Part shown: positions 22,260-34,190 of the stretch, one piece after another | How positions within the stretch are numbered: the stretch's first letter is position 1 | Layout: the number at the start of each line of letters is the position of its first letter | Source of the DNA: Helopsaltes ochotensis | Taxonomy: Eukaryota; Chordata; Aves; Passeriformes; Locustellidae | Length of the DNA stretch: 64,000 bases | Reading direction: 5' to 3' | Assembly (NCBI GenBank): GCA_013400155.1 | Contig: VXBM01000216.1 | Coordinates: 621,297-685,296 of the forward strand | Position numbers and translations under genes: made by a program | The notes under the pieces: model-generated | Told to the model about the DNA's origin: nothing | Databases searched by the model: none | The model's input: only the letters and a program-made list of their open reading frames with translations

Positions 22260-25200
22260 AGCGGTTTACAGAACACATGGCTTTGAGATGGTGAGGAAAA
22301 TGCTTCTTTCCTGGATGCTGAGAGATTGCAGTGAGTGGGACTCTGATCCCCGGAGGTGTCTGTGAGCTGTAGTTACAGGTAGGCTGACAGAACACACAGC
22401 AGCTCAGCTGGAGGTGCCAGTGTCCCTGCCTGCTGGTTTGCTGGTTCCGTGCAGAGCAGCTCACGCACACACAGTGCCCTCTCCTCCTCCCAGGCCTCGT
22501 GCCATCAAATCCATGCCTGATGCTCAGCCCCAGCAGGTCTGGCTGCTGGCTCAGCCCTGGGGCTGGGGTGTGAGCAGTCCTGGAGCCCCTCCCCGAACCC
22601 AGCCGCAGAGTTGCGCTGTGCGTGGCCATGCGCTCACACGCAGCACAGGAGATGGTTGACTCTCAGGGTAGGAGTGCGTTGCCCACTGCTATGCCAATTA
22701 CTGGATATTAATGGCAGGATAGCATGCATATGCCTAAACTGGGAAGCAGAAGGTTAATAGACGAACAGCACCAGAAGATCCCATTTATCAGTTTCTATTT
22801 ATCTCTCCTTGGGAGGTGGCAGGTTTACAGTAAATACCTTCTGTCCTCCTAATTTCCTAATGATGGGGATAATGATGGAGAATGGTGAAGTCATTAACTG
22901 GGACAGCCTCTGTGCATCACTCTGTCAACCACATCTCTCCAAGACCTGCAATGAAAAGTGATAGGCCCCAGCTGTTCACCAGATTCTGTTCCCTTCCCCC
23001 TTCCCCATGCTCAACCCCAATTGCAGGCTTAGCAATTAAAGAGCAAGGGGAAAAAATGAGACCCAAAACCTGAAAGGCAAAAGCCAGTCCTTTTCTCTGC
23101 CATGGCAATGATAGCCTAGTCTGCCTTGCACTTGAGTGTGGGTTGGCCCCCATTCCAACGCTCCCAGTTAAATGCAGTGGTATCTCCAGGCCGGATGGTG
23201 TCATTTGGGCCAGGTGTGCAGTCCTGGAGAGAGGAATATGAGCTGGCATGAGTGGAAGCTGGAAGAAGATTGTGCTTCTGGAGCAGAGGCACTGTTTTTC
23301 CTTGGTCCTGCCTCCCATTCTTGCCTTCTGAGGAAGAACATGTTCAATGCCTGTAAAAACGGCAGCAGTTCTCTGTGTCTGACTCTGTGGGCTGAGGTAC
23401 TGATGGATTTTGGGGCTTACCAATGGTCATGTGAACAGTGGGGAGTACAGGGGTGGGCTCTCATTCTAGATCCCTCTGCTTAAAGTTCACACCACAGGAA
23501 AGTGTTCCTGAAAGATTTGAACTGAAGTTCAAATGAAGATGCACATAAGTAAATTATTGCTTTGAGAAGATTGCCATTTTTTCCCACAATGACATTTCTG
23601 TGTAGGTGACTCTTGAGGGTTTTTTTATATTTGTTTCACATTTGGACCACGGCTGGGAGCTGATGACTGTTTTCAGAGAGTTAGGAGTGGTTTGCCATTT
23701 ATAGCAGCAGTGAGGGCCTGTGATTATAGCCAGCCCTATTTGGAGCAGGCTGTGGCCTGGAGTACCATGTGGCAGAGCTACCCAGCTGTCCTGCGGGTGG
23801 TGCCTTTTGGTCCTGACTCCCACTTGCTGTGCCTGAGAGTCTTGCCTTCTGCCTGGGTGCCCTCTGAAAAGAGAGGTCTTCCTGAAGTGAGGTTTTCCTG
23901 TGCATCCACCGTGTGCTGGGCTCATAATAGAACTCTTGAGCTGTGGGAGCTTTGTGTTAGAAGGGTTCATTAACTTTTAAATGTTTCAATTGAGAAATTT
24001 CAGAGCTCTCAGCGTTAGACCAGGGTGGCCGTCTCAGCCAAGAGTGTCCCCTGACAGTCAGGTACAGATGTGATTGCTAGTCAGATCACCATAAGAAACC
24101 TAATAGTGTCCCAGCAAGTGTCATACTTGAGTTGGAAAGGATTAAACCAGATAGCCCAGAGGGGCTGTAAATAATTTTTATTGGGCTTTAAGAACTAGGG
24201 AGACAAGAGGAGCCTTTACCTTGTAGCTTGCTAGGAATTGTGCCTCCAGGGTTGCGGAGTGTGTGCAGTGGTGAAAGAAAGGATTCTGGGACTGGTCTTC
24301 ACCTGAGCAAGTGCTTAACTGTGTTCTGAAATGCCTCAGGCCATGGTGGTACAAAGGGGGTTTTTTTCTTACTGATGTCTCTGGTGTCTGAGCACAGAGA
24401 CATGAGGAATGAAAGGCAATAGAAGACTTTCCTCTTTGGGAGATGTGATGTTAGCTAGCTAGCACATGAGACAAATAGAGTGTAAGTGTTCCCTAAACAC
24501 TTCCTTCTCCTTTATTTTCAAATTCTAGATGCTTTTCTTAGCTGTTAAAACCTACCAAGTTTGGGTTTTTTGGGGTTTTTTTTATATTCATCTGATCTGT
24601 TAGCTGTATGCTGGGGAGTCTCCTCCCAAGGGAGTGGAGTTGAGTTAAACACCTCTGGTATCATTTGGCTAATAACTTTGTGCCTCTGGTCACAAATTTT
24701 GAGGCTGGGAAAAGGAGAGTTTGATTTCCTGTGTGATGATTCAAGACCTTCTGTTTAACCTTGTCAGCTTAGGGGCTGATGTTTGACTCTAAGTCTGTCG
24801 TCCAGCTTTGTTTTAGACGTGAGGAGGTGCCAGTTCACTGGATTCCAGCCACCCCCAGGACAAGCTGCAGGGGCTCCTTGATGGTTTTGCAATGTTGTGA
24901 CCCTTCTGGGGTTGTTTTCTGCCAGCTGGCCTTGCCTGGGTTCTCCCGAAGACAGGCTTGCCCAGTGTTCCCAGTGAGGCCAAGACTTGTGGATTGCAAC
25001 CCTCCTATGTTGCCATGGTTCCCATAGGAGCTCCTAGCCAAAAGCTAGAGTATTCTTGGTTGTTAATGTCTTAACTTGCTCTGGTCTGTCTATTGCAAGC
25101 CCAGTGGTCCAGGGATAAACTCTGTGCTTTTGTTTCTGTGGCCAGCCTGTCTGCTTTTCACAGGTCAAGCTTGACAAAAACCAGGCTAAATAGAACGTGT

Positions 25201-28200
25201 GATGTTACACAACTGTTGGCTTCTAAAAAAGGAAAATCGTATTAGTCCCTCTATAAGCAATCTCTATGGTAATTTCAGGAAAGCACGAGAGGGCTGTTCT
25301 CACTGGGAGGAAAGAGCTGATAGATCTTTTAACATACATAACCTAACTGTGGGGAAGACTTAAGAGCCTAGCAAGGAGGAAAGTTTTACTTCCTTGAGTA
25401 ATGTTTGATGGGGAAAATAAAGGCAGAACGAATTGCCTATCACTGTGGAAACTTGTTTGGGTAGGACAATATCTACAGCACCAAATCCTGAGGAGGATGG
25501 ATGTTATTACAGATATTGCTGGTCAAGTGAAAAAAAATGTCACTGGAGCATTGTAATAGCTATCTGAAATAATTTTTTCAATTATGTGTAACATACAGCA
25601 GTCGATGACTTAAAAAATTATCCTATCTGACAGGACAAAGGCAGCAAAAATGTTAGATTTAAGACCATTTCTAAAGGTGCAGGATGTACATGCTAACCCT
25701 CTGGCTATCGATGGTTGAAAGGAAGCAGGAGTGACTGTTGGCAGTGAGCATTTAGCTCTTTACAACTTGCCTGACTACATCTGGTTCTGGCTGCTGCACA
25801 CAGCCACAGGTTCCAGAAGGAAGTGTAGCACTGCTTCTGCATGACATTATGTCTGCAGAACATTATGGATAAACCTAATGTTTTACATGAATTTCAGTGG
25901 ACTCTGACTTCCAGAAGAATGGTGTAAAAGGAAGCTGTTAATGGTGTTTTCCTTGAGTAAGTAAACTGTTCCTGCCTCTGCTGGACGAGGTACTGAAATT
26001 TGTATTCAGTAGGAGGCACACGCTCCAAGTAGCAGTGCTTATTTGGGCTGCTCTGTACTGCTCAAGTATGGGAGAACTCATTGAACTGTGGAGAAATGTG
26101 AAATAAAGGCGGGGGCTGTTAAATATGATGATGATGATGGCTGTTTTAAGGAGAGGCAGCTGGGTATCCAGTGTATTCCACTGCCTCAGCTCAAAAGTGA
26201 TGTTCAGTGCTGCATTTGCTGTGGCCCTAGGGTGTTTAAAGGGAATTCCAAGAGCTGTAGAGTCCCGACTGGCCAACCACCACTTCTTTCTTACAGGAGA
26301 GCTGCTGTGATTTGTCTTGGTATGAAGGAACCTCCCACTTGCTGGTCTCAGAACCTGCACAATATGAATCTGCCCCTGCTGCCCTTGATATTGACTCCTG
26401 ATAGTCCTGTTGTAAAGAGCCATTAACCTCTGGTAAAGAGCTAAGCTTTCACTAAGTTGTATTTCATGTGTTATTTTTACCTTTGATATGGTATTTTCCT
26501 TGCTCTGCATACATCTTTCTCCTTCTTGTCTTTGCTCCTGCTAGCAGAGGACACCTCTGCAGTTCTGCCCTGTTCCCATTTTTCAGATAAACCATCCATG
26601 ATACAGCTGAAAGCTCAATGGACTGTGCATGCGGCGTTTTTGGCGTAACCGCTGTAAGAAATGGGCGGCCCTGTGGTGCAGAGCACTGCCTGTCTGTTCC
26701 CAGGGCTCTCACTCAGTAATGGAGTGTGTGCTCACGTACTCTATCAGCTGCTGTTGGCTTGGCTTGCCTACACAGGCAAAATGTAAGGCCCCCAATGAAC
26801 ATTTCTGTCACTTTTGCTGTTCTGGCCACTTTGCTTAATCAAAGAACTGGAAGGAAAGCTCTCATTAGAGAGGCTTCCTCAGTTGTACAGAAGCCTCTGC
26901 TTGGCTAATTGAGGCTTTAGAGAGCTCGTGCTTCTGGTTGGGGTTGGTCTGCTTGATGTGATCTGGGCCTGAGGCGGAATGAGGCGAGCCGACTTAAAAT
27001 GATGTCTGAGCAAACATGATGGCTGGAGATGAACAGGGTTGTGTTCTGTAAGGCTGTTGCTCAGAGACTACAGAGTTTCTTACTGCTGAAGCAGTAAACC
27101 GCTGGAATGTGCTGTGGATGGAGAGGTTGCTGGGAAGGTGTTGGTGAAAGTGGGAGTCTGCATAGGGAGAATTGATCACTTTCTGCTTGCAGTGGTTGGA
27201 GCCCAGGCCCCTTGTATCACATGCTGGAGGAAATGAGAGTGCAAGGCAAACTGGGCTGCAGAGCCTGCAGTCTAAATAGAGGAAGCAGGTAAATTCCAGG
27301 GAAAAAGGGGTAAGGGGACAGAGCTAAGCTAAGGTATCTGTTGTGCTTGAGGCTCTTACGCTTCTGGAGCAGTGTAGCCTAGTCCATTTTGTGTATTTTA
27401 CAGACTCTGCATTTTATTAATTTTTTTTGTGTAGCACATGAATTCGTCATCCTAAAAGTTGCCATCTGAGAATGAGTGAACAAGGGAAGTAATTCCAAGG
27501 GGCTTGTTTTAAATTATATCAGTAGAACTTACAGCCTTAATAGTTGGTGTCCTAGAGAAGAAGTGTAAAGGAGGAGCTGAAAAAGACCACTTGCTCTTTC
27601 AGGATATGGGAATTCTTCCTCTGTGGTCAGTGACTTGAGTAAATCACACCTGAGCAGGGTTCCTCTGTTGTGGGCCAAAGACAATGGTCTTAATGCCATG
27701 CAAAATGTGCAGTTGTCAGGCTTGCTTTGGAGGGCCCTGGCTTGTAGGTGGATATGCACTGGATGTGCTGTGTGGGGAAGAAGTGGAAGAACAGGAGGCT
27801 CAAGGTCCTGTGTTCAGCTGCTGGTGCTGAAAGCCAGTTTCCATCCTGAGCAGAGGTTTCAGGCTTTTCAGTTGCCTCCTGCTGCTTTTGGAGAATTGTG
27901 TTGCAAAGGCTTAAGCTGTGCTTGAAAGAGTTGGAGTGAGCAGTTGCTGCTGGTTTGGAAGCGTTGATCCTGGTGCCTGGGCAGGGTCTCTGGTCATGTG
28001 GCAAGGTCTTCCTTTCCTATGGGAAAGGAAATGGACCAGCTACCAAGTGCCTAGAATTAGTAATTCAGCTGCCCAGAGAAAGGATGCAACCAGTGCAGGT
28101 CAGTGACTGTGCAGGGTAAAGATGGAATCCATTTCCAAGGGGAGATGGAGGGAAGGAGAAAGGGGAAAGGTCAGTAGGGGGAGTCCATTGGATGCTTACC

Positions 28201-28401
28201 AAATTCCTATGCAGCATTCCTTGTTGGGCAGGCCTGGTCAGATGGGTCTCAGTAGGTCTGGCCCATCGGGAGTCAGCATAGAGACAAAGGGACAGATGAG
28301 GAAAGGAGACAGGATGTAAGGGAATGTACATGATGTCACCCAAGGGACTTGTTAACTGTGATTTTCTTTGTTACTAGTTTGATGGTATATTAGTGCCTGA
28401 C
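22260..28401. other. Unassigned non-coding DNA
   Basis: It contains the longest open frame in the window (190 codons, minus strand, 25938-26510). Its product includes a run of isoleucines made by a (ATG)5 microsatellite at 26125-26139 and matches nothing I know. The minus-strand frames at 22917-23423 (168 codons) and 23554-23970 (138 codons) are likewise unrecognised. A 9-bp-stem hairpin lies at 28009-28030. No gene is supported. Confidence 0.5.
26125..26139 (+). repeat. (ATG)5 microsatellite
   Basis: Five ATG units. They account for the isoleucine run in the antisense open frame. Confidence 0.85.
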
Positions 28402-28539
28402 CTTGCAGTGAGGATTTGGCCATTCCCTCCTCCTCCGCATTTCTTTTGCTGTTTGCTCTTTATCTTCTTGCAAAACAATAAAGATGCTGAAATCTGGAGG
28501 ATTCCCATGGGAGTTGAACTCTTCAGATACATCATTGCT
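28402..28539 (-). other. Candidate minus-strand coding exon, 138 nt (hypothetical)
   Basis: On the minus strand a pyrimidine tract of about 40 bases (28540-28580, ending CCATCTCTCTTCACAG) precedes 138 nt and a CAAG/GTCAGG donor. One frame is open from end to end in phase 0-0 (46 codons). It begins SNDVSEEFNSHGNPPDF, passes through a hydrophobic SIFIVLQ, then an EDKEQTAKEMRRRR charged helix-like part, and ends WPNPHCK. A second frame is also open, with less protein-like composition. The donor has an unusual C at +3. Without splicing, the frame stops four codons later, so a terminal exon is the alternative. I cannot name a gene. It may belong with the minus-strand candidate at 7277-7345, also phase 0-0 and lying downstream. 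Confidence 0.28.
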
Positions 28540-31470
28540 CTGTGAAGAGAGATGGAGGAAGTTGTGAGGGGAGGAAAGAGATTTGTCGAGGAAAGCTTGA
28601 GTGAGGAGTGAGATGACTGTGAGACAGCACTGTTGGAAACAGCGCTGGGTAGTTGCCTTGCTCACATTGTGTCAGAATCTTCCCACACCACAGCAGTTTC
28701 CAAATGTGTGACAGAACTGTGCTTATGACTGAAAGATTCTCTGTTGTACATCTGCTGTCTCCCACATATGGAGGGGACAGGGACCTTTGTTTTGGTGGCA
28801 GAGGATCCTTGGGTGAGCTGTCTGCACTGATCTGAATAGATGACTGTGGGCTGGAGATGAAGGTGTGGCAAAGCAGCAAGGCAAGCTAGGAGGGCTGTGG
28901 GAAGCTGAGTGCAGGTTTGCAGACAGGTCTGACTTGGCTGAGTGATGGCTTGTCAGGCAGGGGTGAAGTCTGGATGAGTGCCTGGAATAGATACCTATTC
29001 TATTGTTAAACAATTAAGAATTGTTGAACACAGAATTTTTAAACACAGAAAAGCCATCCTGAGCTCAGGTAGTCCCAGAGCCACTCATTGTTAGGGACTG
29101 GGCATGCGTCCTGAATGAGTGTCCCCATAGGCCTGCTTTATTCTGTGTCCCTTGCCAAGGTGTGTGCTGCTGGCTTCTGTCAGGGTGTGCTGGGTTGGAT
29201 GATTCTTTGGTGTGAGCTACAATAGATGTTCTTCTGAAAGAAGCTACTGCAGAAATAGTGTAAAACAAAGGGAGCTTAGAATTCTTAAAAGTACATTGAT
29301 GACTTCTTACTGACTTAGCTAATTTTTTCTAGCTCACTGGTTGTTGAAAACGAGCAGAGGAAGCTCTCTGATCTTTGGGCTTTAGAGAAGAGGGGCAGAT
29401 GACTTTTCCCCCTGACTTTCAAGGATCCTGGGCCCATGGCAGTGGTAAATCAAGGTGGTCTCTGCAAGGCAGAGCAGAATAGTGGAATTTAGTGGATGAC
29501 TCTGGGAGTATGCAAAAGCTCATAAATATCAGAGCTAGTCATGAATGAAATGTGTTGTGTTCTGATTCCCTAAACAACTCTGAAAAACTTGATTCAAGAC
29601 TTTGTTCTTACATTGTAGTTACTGCTTTGTCCCCAGCTTTGCAGTGGTCTTTTGCTGCTCACCTTTCTGATAACAGCTGTCTTTTCCCTAGAATAAGTGA
29701 TCTGTAGCCCCATGAGCCCCAGAGGAGTAGGTGTGGCCAGGTCTGTCCATGGAATCCTGCTCTGTCATAGACATAAAGCGCTCTTGGTGGATTATGTGGG
29801 TGTACTGGCTACAGCTTTGTTTATTCCTTGTTACCCAAACACTTGTTTAGAGGCTGGCAATCTCCAAGGAGCAGGCTGCAGTGATCACGGCTGTGGGAAG
29901 GTGAGGAAGCCATGGGCAGTCTTGCGTTGGACCTGCCATTGTTAGTTGTCATTGTTTGTCTCATGTCTAAGTGAGACTCTTGTACCTAGAGAAGAACATG
30001 GTCTGTTCTTTGCGAAACCTTGTGTGCACCCTGCCCCCGTGGTGCTGTCAAACCAGCAAACGGGTATATGATGGTTTTGTATCTTGCAGCCAACAGGAAA
30101 GAAAATCATATAATAGTGTGTTAAATGACAGCCATTAAATCCAGTAAGGAGACAATTTATCATGTATGTGGAGTTATATTTCCTGTCATCTGGGACTGTG
30201 AAAAGGTGCTTGTGGTAATGCTTGCTTAAAATATGTTTCATGTTCCTAAGGACGTTTCGGATTTTTTTTCCCAGTTGAAGATCTCTGTGTTGCAAAAGTA
30301 CACTGGGGTTTAACATGTTACAAGCAGTTGGCTAATACTAAAACTTGTCTCTCGAATTTGAGTTATGTAAGTAACTATATATGTGCTGAAAGTGAGGGTG
30401 TGTAGTAAGTTATGGACAGCTTCAAGAGCAAACTGACCAAGGTCGTGTAGAATTTACGAAGTGGGGAAAATAACTAATGGAATAGAAAAAACCCAGTTGC
30501 TTAAATAATCGTCTTCTGAGCTGAGATTGTTTTCCTATGGATATTCACTGAACTCAATATGTATAATGGGTTTGGAAGGAGGTGAATTCTCCACCCAAGA
30601 TAGAAAAGAGAAGGTTTAGTACAAGACATGCTTAGTAAAGAAAGATACTTCAGAAACTCCTAGAGGCCCAAAATATGAGATTCAGCATAGGAGTTAAAAT
30701 TCTAATCTATATCAACATCTGGAGTTACTTTTTTGTAGGAGAGTATTCAATCCTTATATACCTGGAAGTTACTTAGATTGGGAAGAAAAGGGGAGGGTCA
30801 GAACTCTTGAGCTGTATGTGAATATGCCCAAGCCAAAGCATGTGTCAGCCTCTGTACAACTCACAGGCAGATGCAGCATGACCTTAAGGATCTGACCTGG
30901 CCCCTCCTTAGATTTCCCACCTGCTCTGTGGTGAGGTGTAGCAGCAGAGCAGAGTCCATGTATTATTGGTCAGGAGTTTCCAGCTCCCCACGACTGCCTT
31001 TGGAGCTCTGTGGAGCTGAGTTTCCATCATTGCAAATTAAGCTCCTGCTGAGGTCAGAGGGCAGGAGCTAATCTGTAAACGAACATTCCTCAAACTCTAG
31101 TTATGCATTGGATCTTTGAGATCAGCTCTAACAAGCGTAATGCAAACTGGATTAGTTTGTTATATGCCACTGGGAAATTAAACGTGTCTTCCAAGTTCTT
31201 GTCACTTAAAATTTGCAGTGACATTTACTGTGTTTGACAAAATGCGGGGAAAAGAGGTTCCAATTAACCAGGACATGAAATGGTGTGGATGGTGCAGTTT
31301 ATTTTGGAGGCATGATACTCCAAAAGGTCAGTCTCTCAGTCAGCTGACCTCAGTCATTTGTAGCGTTGGCTGTGGCTAATGAGCTCTCAGCTCAGCTCAT
31401 AATGGGAGCTTTATGGAGGGCAAATCCAGATAATGGATGTTTGTGGACAAACTGGCTTTTTCTGATAGCT

Positions 31471-31486
31471 GGGGGGGAGGGGGGGT
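31471..31486 (+). other. G-run
   Basis: 16 bases, all G except one A. It could form a G-quadruplex, although it has only two long G-tracts. Confidence 0.55.
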
Positions 31487-33198
31487 GGATGTGCAAACTC
31501 TCTCTAACATAGAGAGAAAGGGACTAAATGCAATGTTTAAGAGCCGCAAAGTCAGTAGCCTCGCACCTGCGGGGAAATTGTTGCTGTCTTAGTGCTTCTG
31601 CTTGGGCTTGTGAACTGCACAGAGCCATGTGTAACAGGATGGTGGTTTCAAGCTGGAGCAGAGTAGCAGCTACTTGGGTATGGTAAGTGGAAATGTATTG
31701 CTGCATCCACACAGTGCAGTCAGTGCTGGCAAACGCCTGAAGGGAAGGTGATCAACTCGCCTGGCAGTTTCTTCAGCTGCTTTAAACGTTGGTATCTATC
31801 AGTTGCAAGTAACTCATTACTTGAACCAAAATTCATGGCAGCTGCTGGTCTTTTATGTGGACTGTTGTTTCCAGTGTCAGCACTGGGCTGTAGTATTTCA
31901 GCCTGAAAAAATTACACTTTGAAAATTAGACAGTTGGGCAGAGCTTCTATAAATTATTCTGCATTTATACCAAATTGACCCCCCTTCCCCCCCAAAACTG
32001 TTAAACTGTCCAGTGACTTCTCTTTTTGCTCAAAGTATTTGTGTTTGGGTAAAAAATGTGTCATTTTGCTGTGTCCCAGCAAAACCATGTTTTACGTAAG
32101 TTTTTAAATGCACTGCAACTCACAGATTTTTTTCTTCTGTTTTTAAGCGAAGCCTGGTAGGGCAGTGCTGGTTGGCAAGTGGCAGCTCTTGGAGGTGGTC
32201 AGCCTTAATGCAGCCCACAGATTTGAACACCCCTGGTGCTGGCCAAGTGCTTGGGAGTGCCCATTTGAAAGAAATGAAAAATAATTCAATACGCTGCTGG
32301 GATCTCTCTGAACTTTACTTATTTAAGAGGTAAGGATGAACACATTCTTTGCTAGATAGTCCTGCTTCCTAATATTGTGTTTGTTTTCCTTCACTGAACT
32401 CAATTCTCTGTATCCACAGTTTCAGAGGGGTGTCCAGCAAGTACCTGGGATATACTGTGCTGTGAGCAAGGCATCCTCTAGGATTTACCGTGTCTGCTTT
32501 CCACTGGGCTCTGTTGAATTCAGTGGGAGTGGGATTCCAGCTTCCACTGGAGTTGGGAGAGGGGAGGAAACAGTGAGAGTAAGAGGGCTGGGAGAAAGCT
32601 TGGAGTGTTTTAAATTGGTGGCAGTAGGGTCACAGGCCAGAGTAAGAATAAGATAGCTGCCTTGAATTTCTGGGAGGAAATAAAAACAAGAACTTGGAAT
32701 GGTGGAGCGTGATACTGTCAGGCTTTTGGCTGAAGCAGACTTCCTGAGGCACAGTGCGAAAGAAATAATTTCTCAAATTAAATAGAACTCCCTGCATAAC
32801 TGAAGTCATAGCAACCAAATGACCTCACTGCAACTTTACTCCCCCCTCCTTGTAGTTGTTTCTTTAATTTTGTACAATATGTTATTCTTGTTGTTTGGAA
32901 TCATGGGGAGGAGGGAGAGAGGGAAAACCAACCTGTGTAAAAATTAGCTTTGAGTTATTCCATCTGTGGACTCTTAATTTTGTCATGAAAACAGAGAAGC
33001 CTGGCAGGAAGCGAGCTTGTGACTGGCTCCATGTATCCTCTTGTCTGGAGCTGGGTAAGAAGTGTGGCATTTAAAATGAAAGCAAAAGCTTCATTTCTGG
33101 AACTCTGAGTGTTTGCCCAATTCTTTGACCATCTGTTTTTGTTGACAACCACCTCTTTGTGTTGTGCCAAAGTTATTTTGGCTTTTATAATTTGTAGA

Positions 33199-33245
33199 TG
33201 TGTGTGTGTGTGTATGGTGGAGTGGTTGTATGTGTCTGTGTGTGG
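33199..33245 (+). repeat. (TG)n microsatellite, imperfect
   Basis: A pure TG run at 33199-33212 is followed by diverged TATG and TGTGTCTGTGTG units. Confidence 0.8.
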
Positions 33246-33989
33246 ATCATTAGGGTACTGCTGACTGGGTCGGATTGGGGGAAGTGGGATGTGTAAAAAT
33301 AGGTATTTTGGGAGGATTGAATTACCAGGAGAAATACAGTGAGTAATCCTGGCTTCTCTCAGAGACACTTGAGTCCTATCTGTGTTACCCTCTCAAAAGC
33401 TGCCAGCTTCTAGTGGCTGTCCTTAAGTAACTTTGATTGCATCACAGCCATTTAGAGTATGAAAGTACTTGCCTCAGAAGTCACTGCTGGGATGAACAGT
33501 CCTGATGGAGAACCCAGCAGCCGACTGAAGGTGGATAGCAGATGCGTCCCTGTGCTCCACGGTGCTGGCGTGGAGGTGCTCAGCCACCTTAGCCTCTCTT
33601 GATCTGTGATTCTCTTCCATTCTTGGTGTCAGTGAGGGGGTAGTTATTCCATCCCTGTATCCTTCATATGCTGATTTTATCCCCAACCAGTATGGATTGG
33701 AGATGCACTGGAGCAGCTGATGTTGAGAACTCTCATCATGAAACTGCAAAAACACTTGGAAATTCAGCCTCAAAACCTAGCATGAGACACCTTTTTGAAC
33801 ATATATGTATGTTTCTAAACCTGCATTTTTCTCTACATTGTAATAAAATGTCTTGGTTTTCTTCTGAAAGCTACGTAGATAAGCTGAGCACTTTCTGTGC
33901 TGCTTACCACCCTGAGTTTTTCCTGCAGTGCCTTCTGAACTCTTGTTGGCATGAGGGTAGGCCAGAGTAACATCTACAGCCCATGACAG

Positions 33990-34190
33990 CAGCAAAATGA
34001 GGCTAACAAATATCTTTCCAAGGATGCAGCGTGACAGCTTCATCCATCCCGCTGCATTTGCATCAAGAGTGTGGAATGGCTGTGTGTCATGGGCCACTGC
34101 CACTGCACACAGTCATTTATTTAATAACTCGTGCACAGGCATTAAAGGGGAGCCTGCAAGACATCAGTGTGGTGGAGACAAATAAGAAAT
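33990..34190. promoter_or_regulatory. Enhancer-like block with POU octamer (hypothetical)
   Basis: A perfect octamer ATTTGCAT lies at 34056-34063 and is followed by CAAGAG. The surrounding 200 bases also hold TTTATTTAATAA near 34117. The minus-strand frame across it (33777-34103, 108 codons) includes a hydrophobic IFVSLILLLSWAV segment but no other sign of being a gene. The octamer is a known POU-factor site. A regulatory role here is inference. Confidence 0.18.

Larger units (their letters stand above)
28540..33990. other. Unassigned non-coding DNA
   Basis: No gene is recognised. The open frames are at most 137 codons. A G-rich run lies at 31471-31486, and a TG microsatellite with TGTGTC variants at 33199-33245 underlies the His/Thr-rich antisense ORF there. 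A block with ATTAGC/TAATGAG motifs at about 31300-31440 may be regulatory, but nothing specific supports it. Confidence 0.5.

Noticed and set aside
22917..23423. 168-codon minus-strand open frame
   Set aside because: Composition fits a chance frame. It overlaps a 103-codon plus-strand frame and has no family resemblance.
23690..23905. Two overlapping minus-strand open frames after a CTCTCTTTTCAG acceptor
   Set aside because: No good donor, and both frames being open equally suggests GC-driven chance.
24128..24165. GTTGGAAAGGATTAAA resembling the antisense CR1 tail
   Set aside because: Only about 16 bases resemble it, and no continuation into CR1 sequence or the terminal 8-mer is present.
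25150..25224. Minus-strand acceptor with a good branch-point-like ACTAATAC
   Set aside because: All frames meet stops and no donor is found downstream.
25938..26510. 190-codon open frame on the minus strand, the longest in the window
   Set aside because: About what chance predicts for 64 kb at this GC. It contains an isoleucine run from a (ATG)5 microsatellite, and no domain, splice or promoter context is seen.
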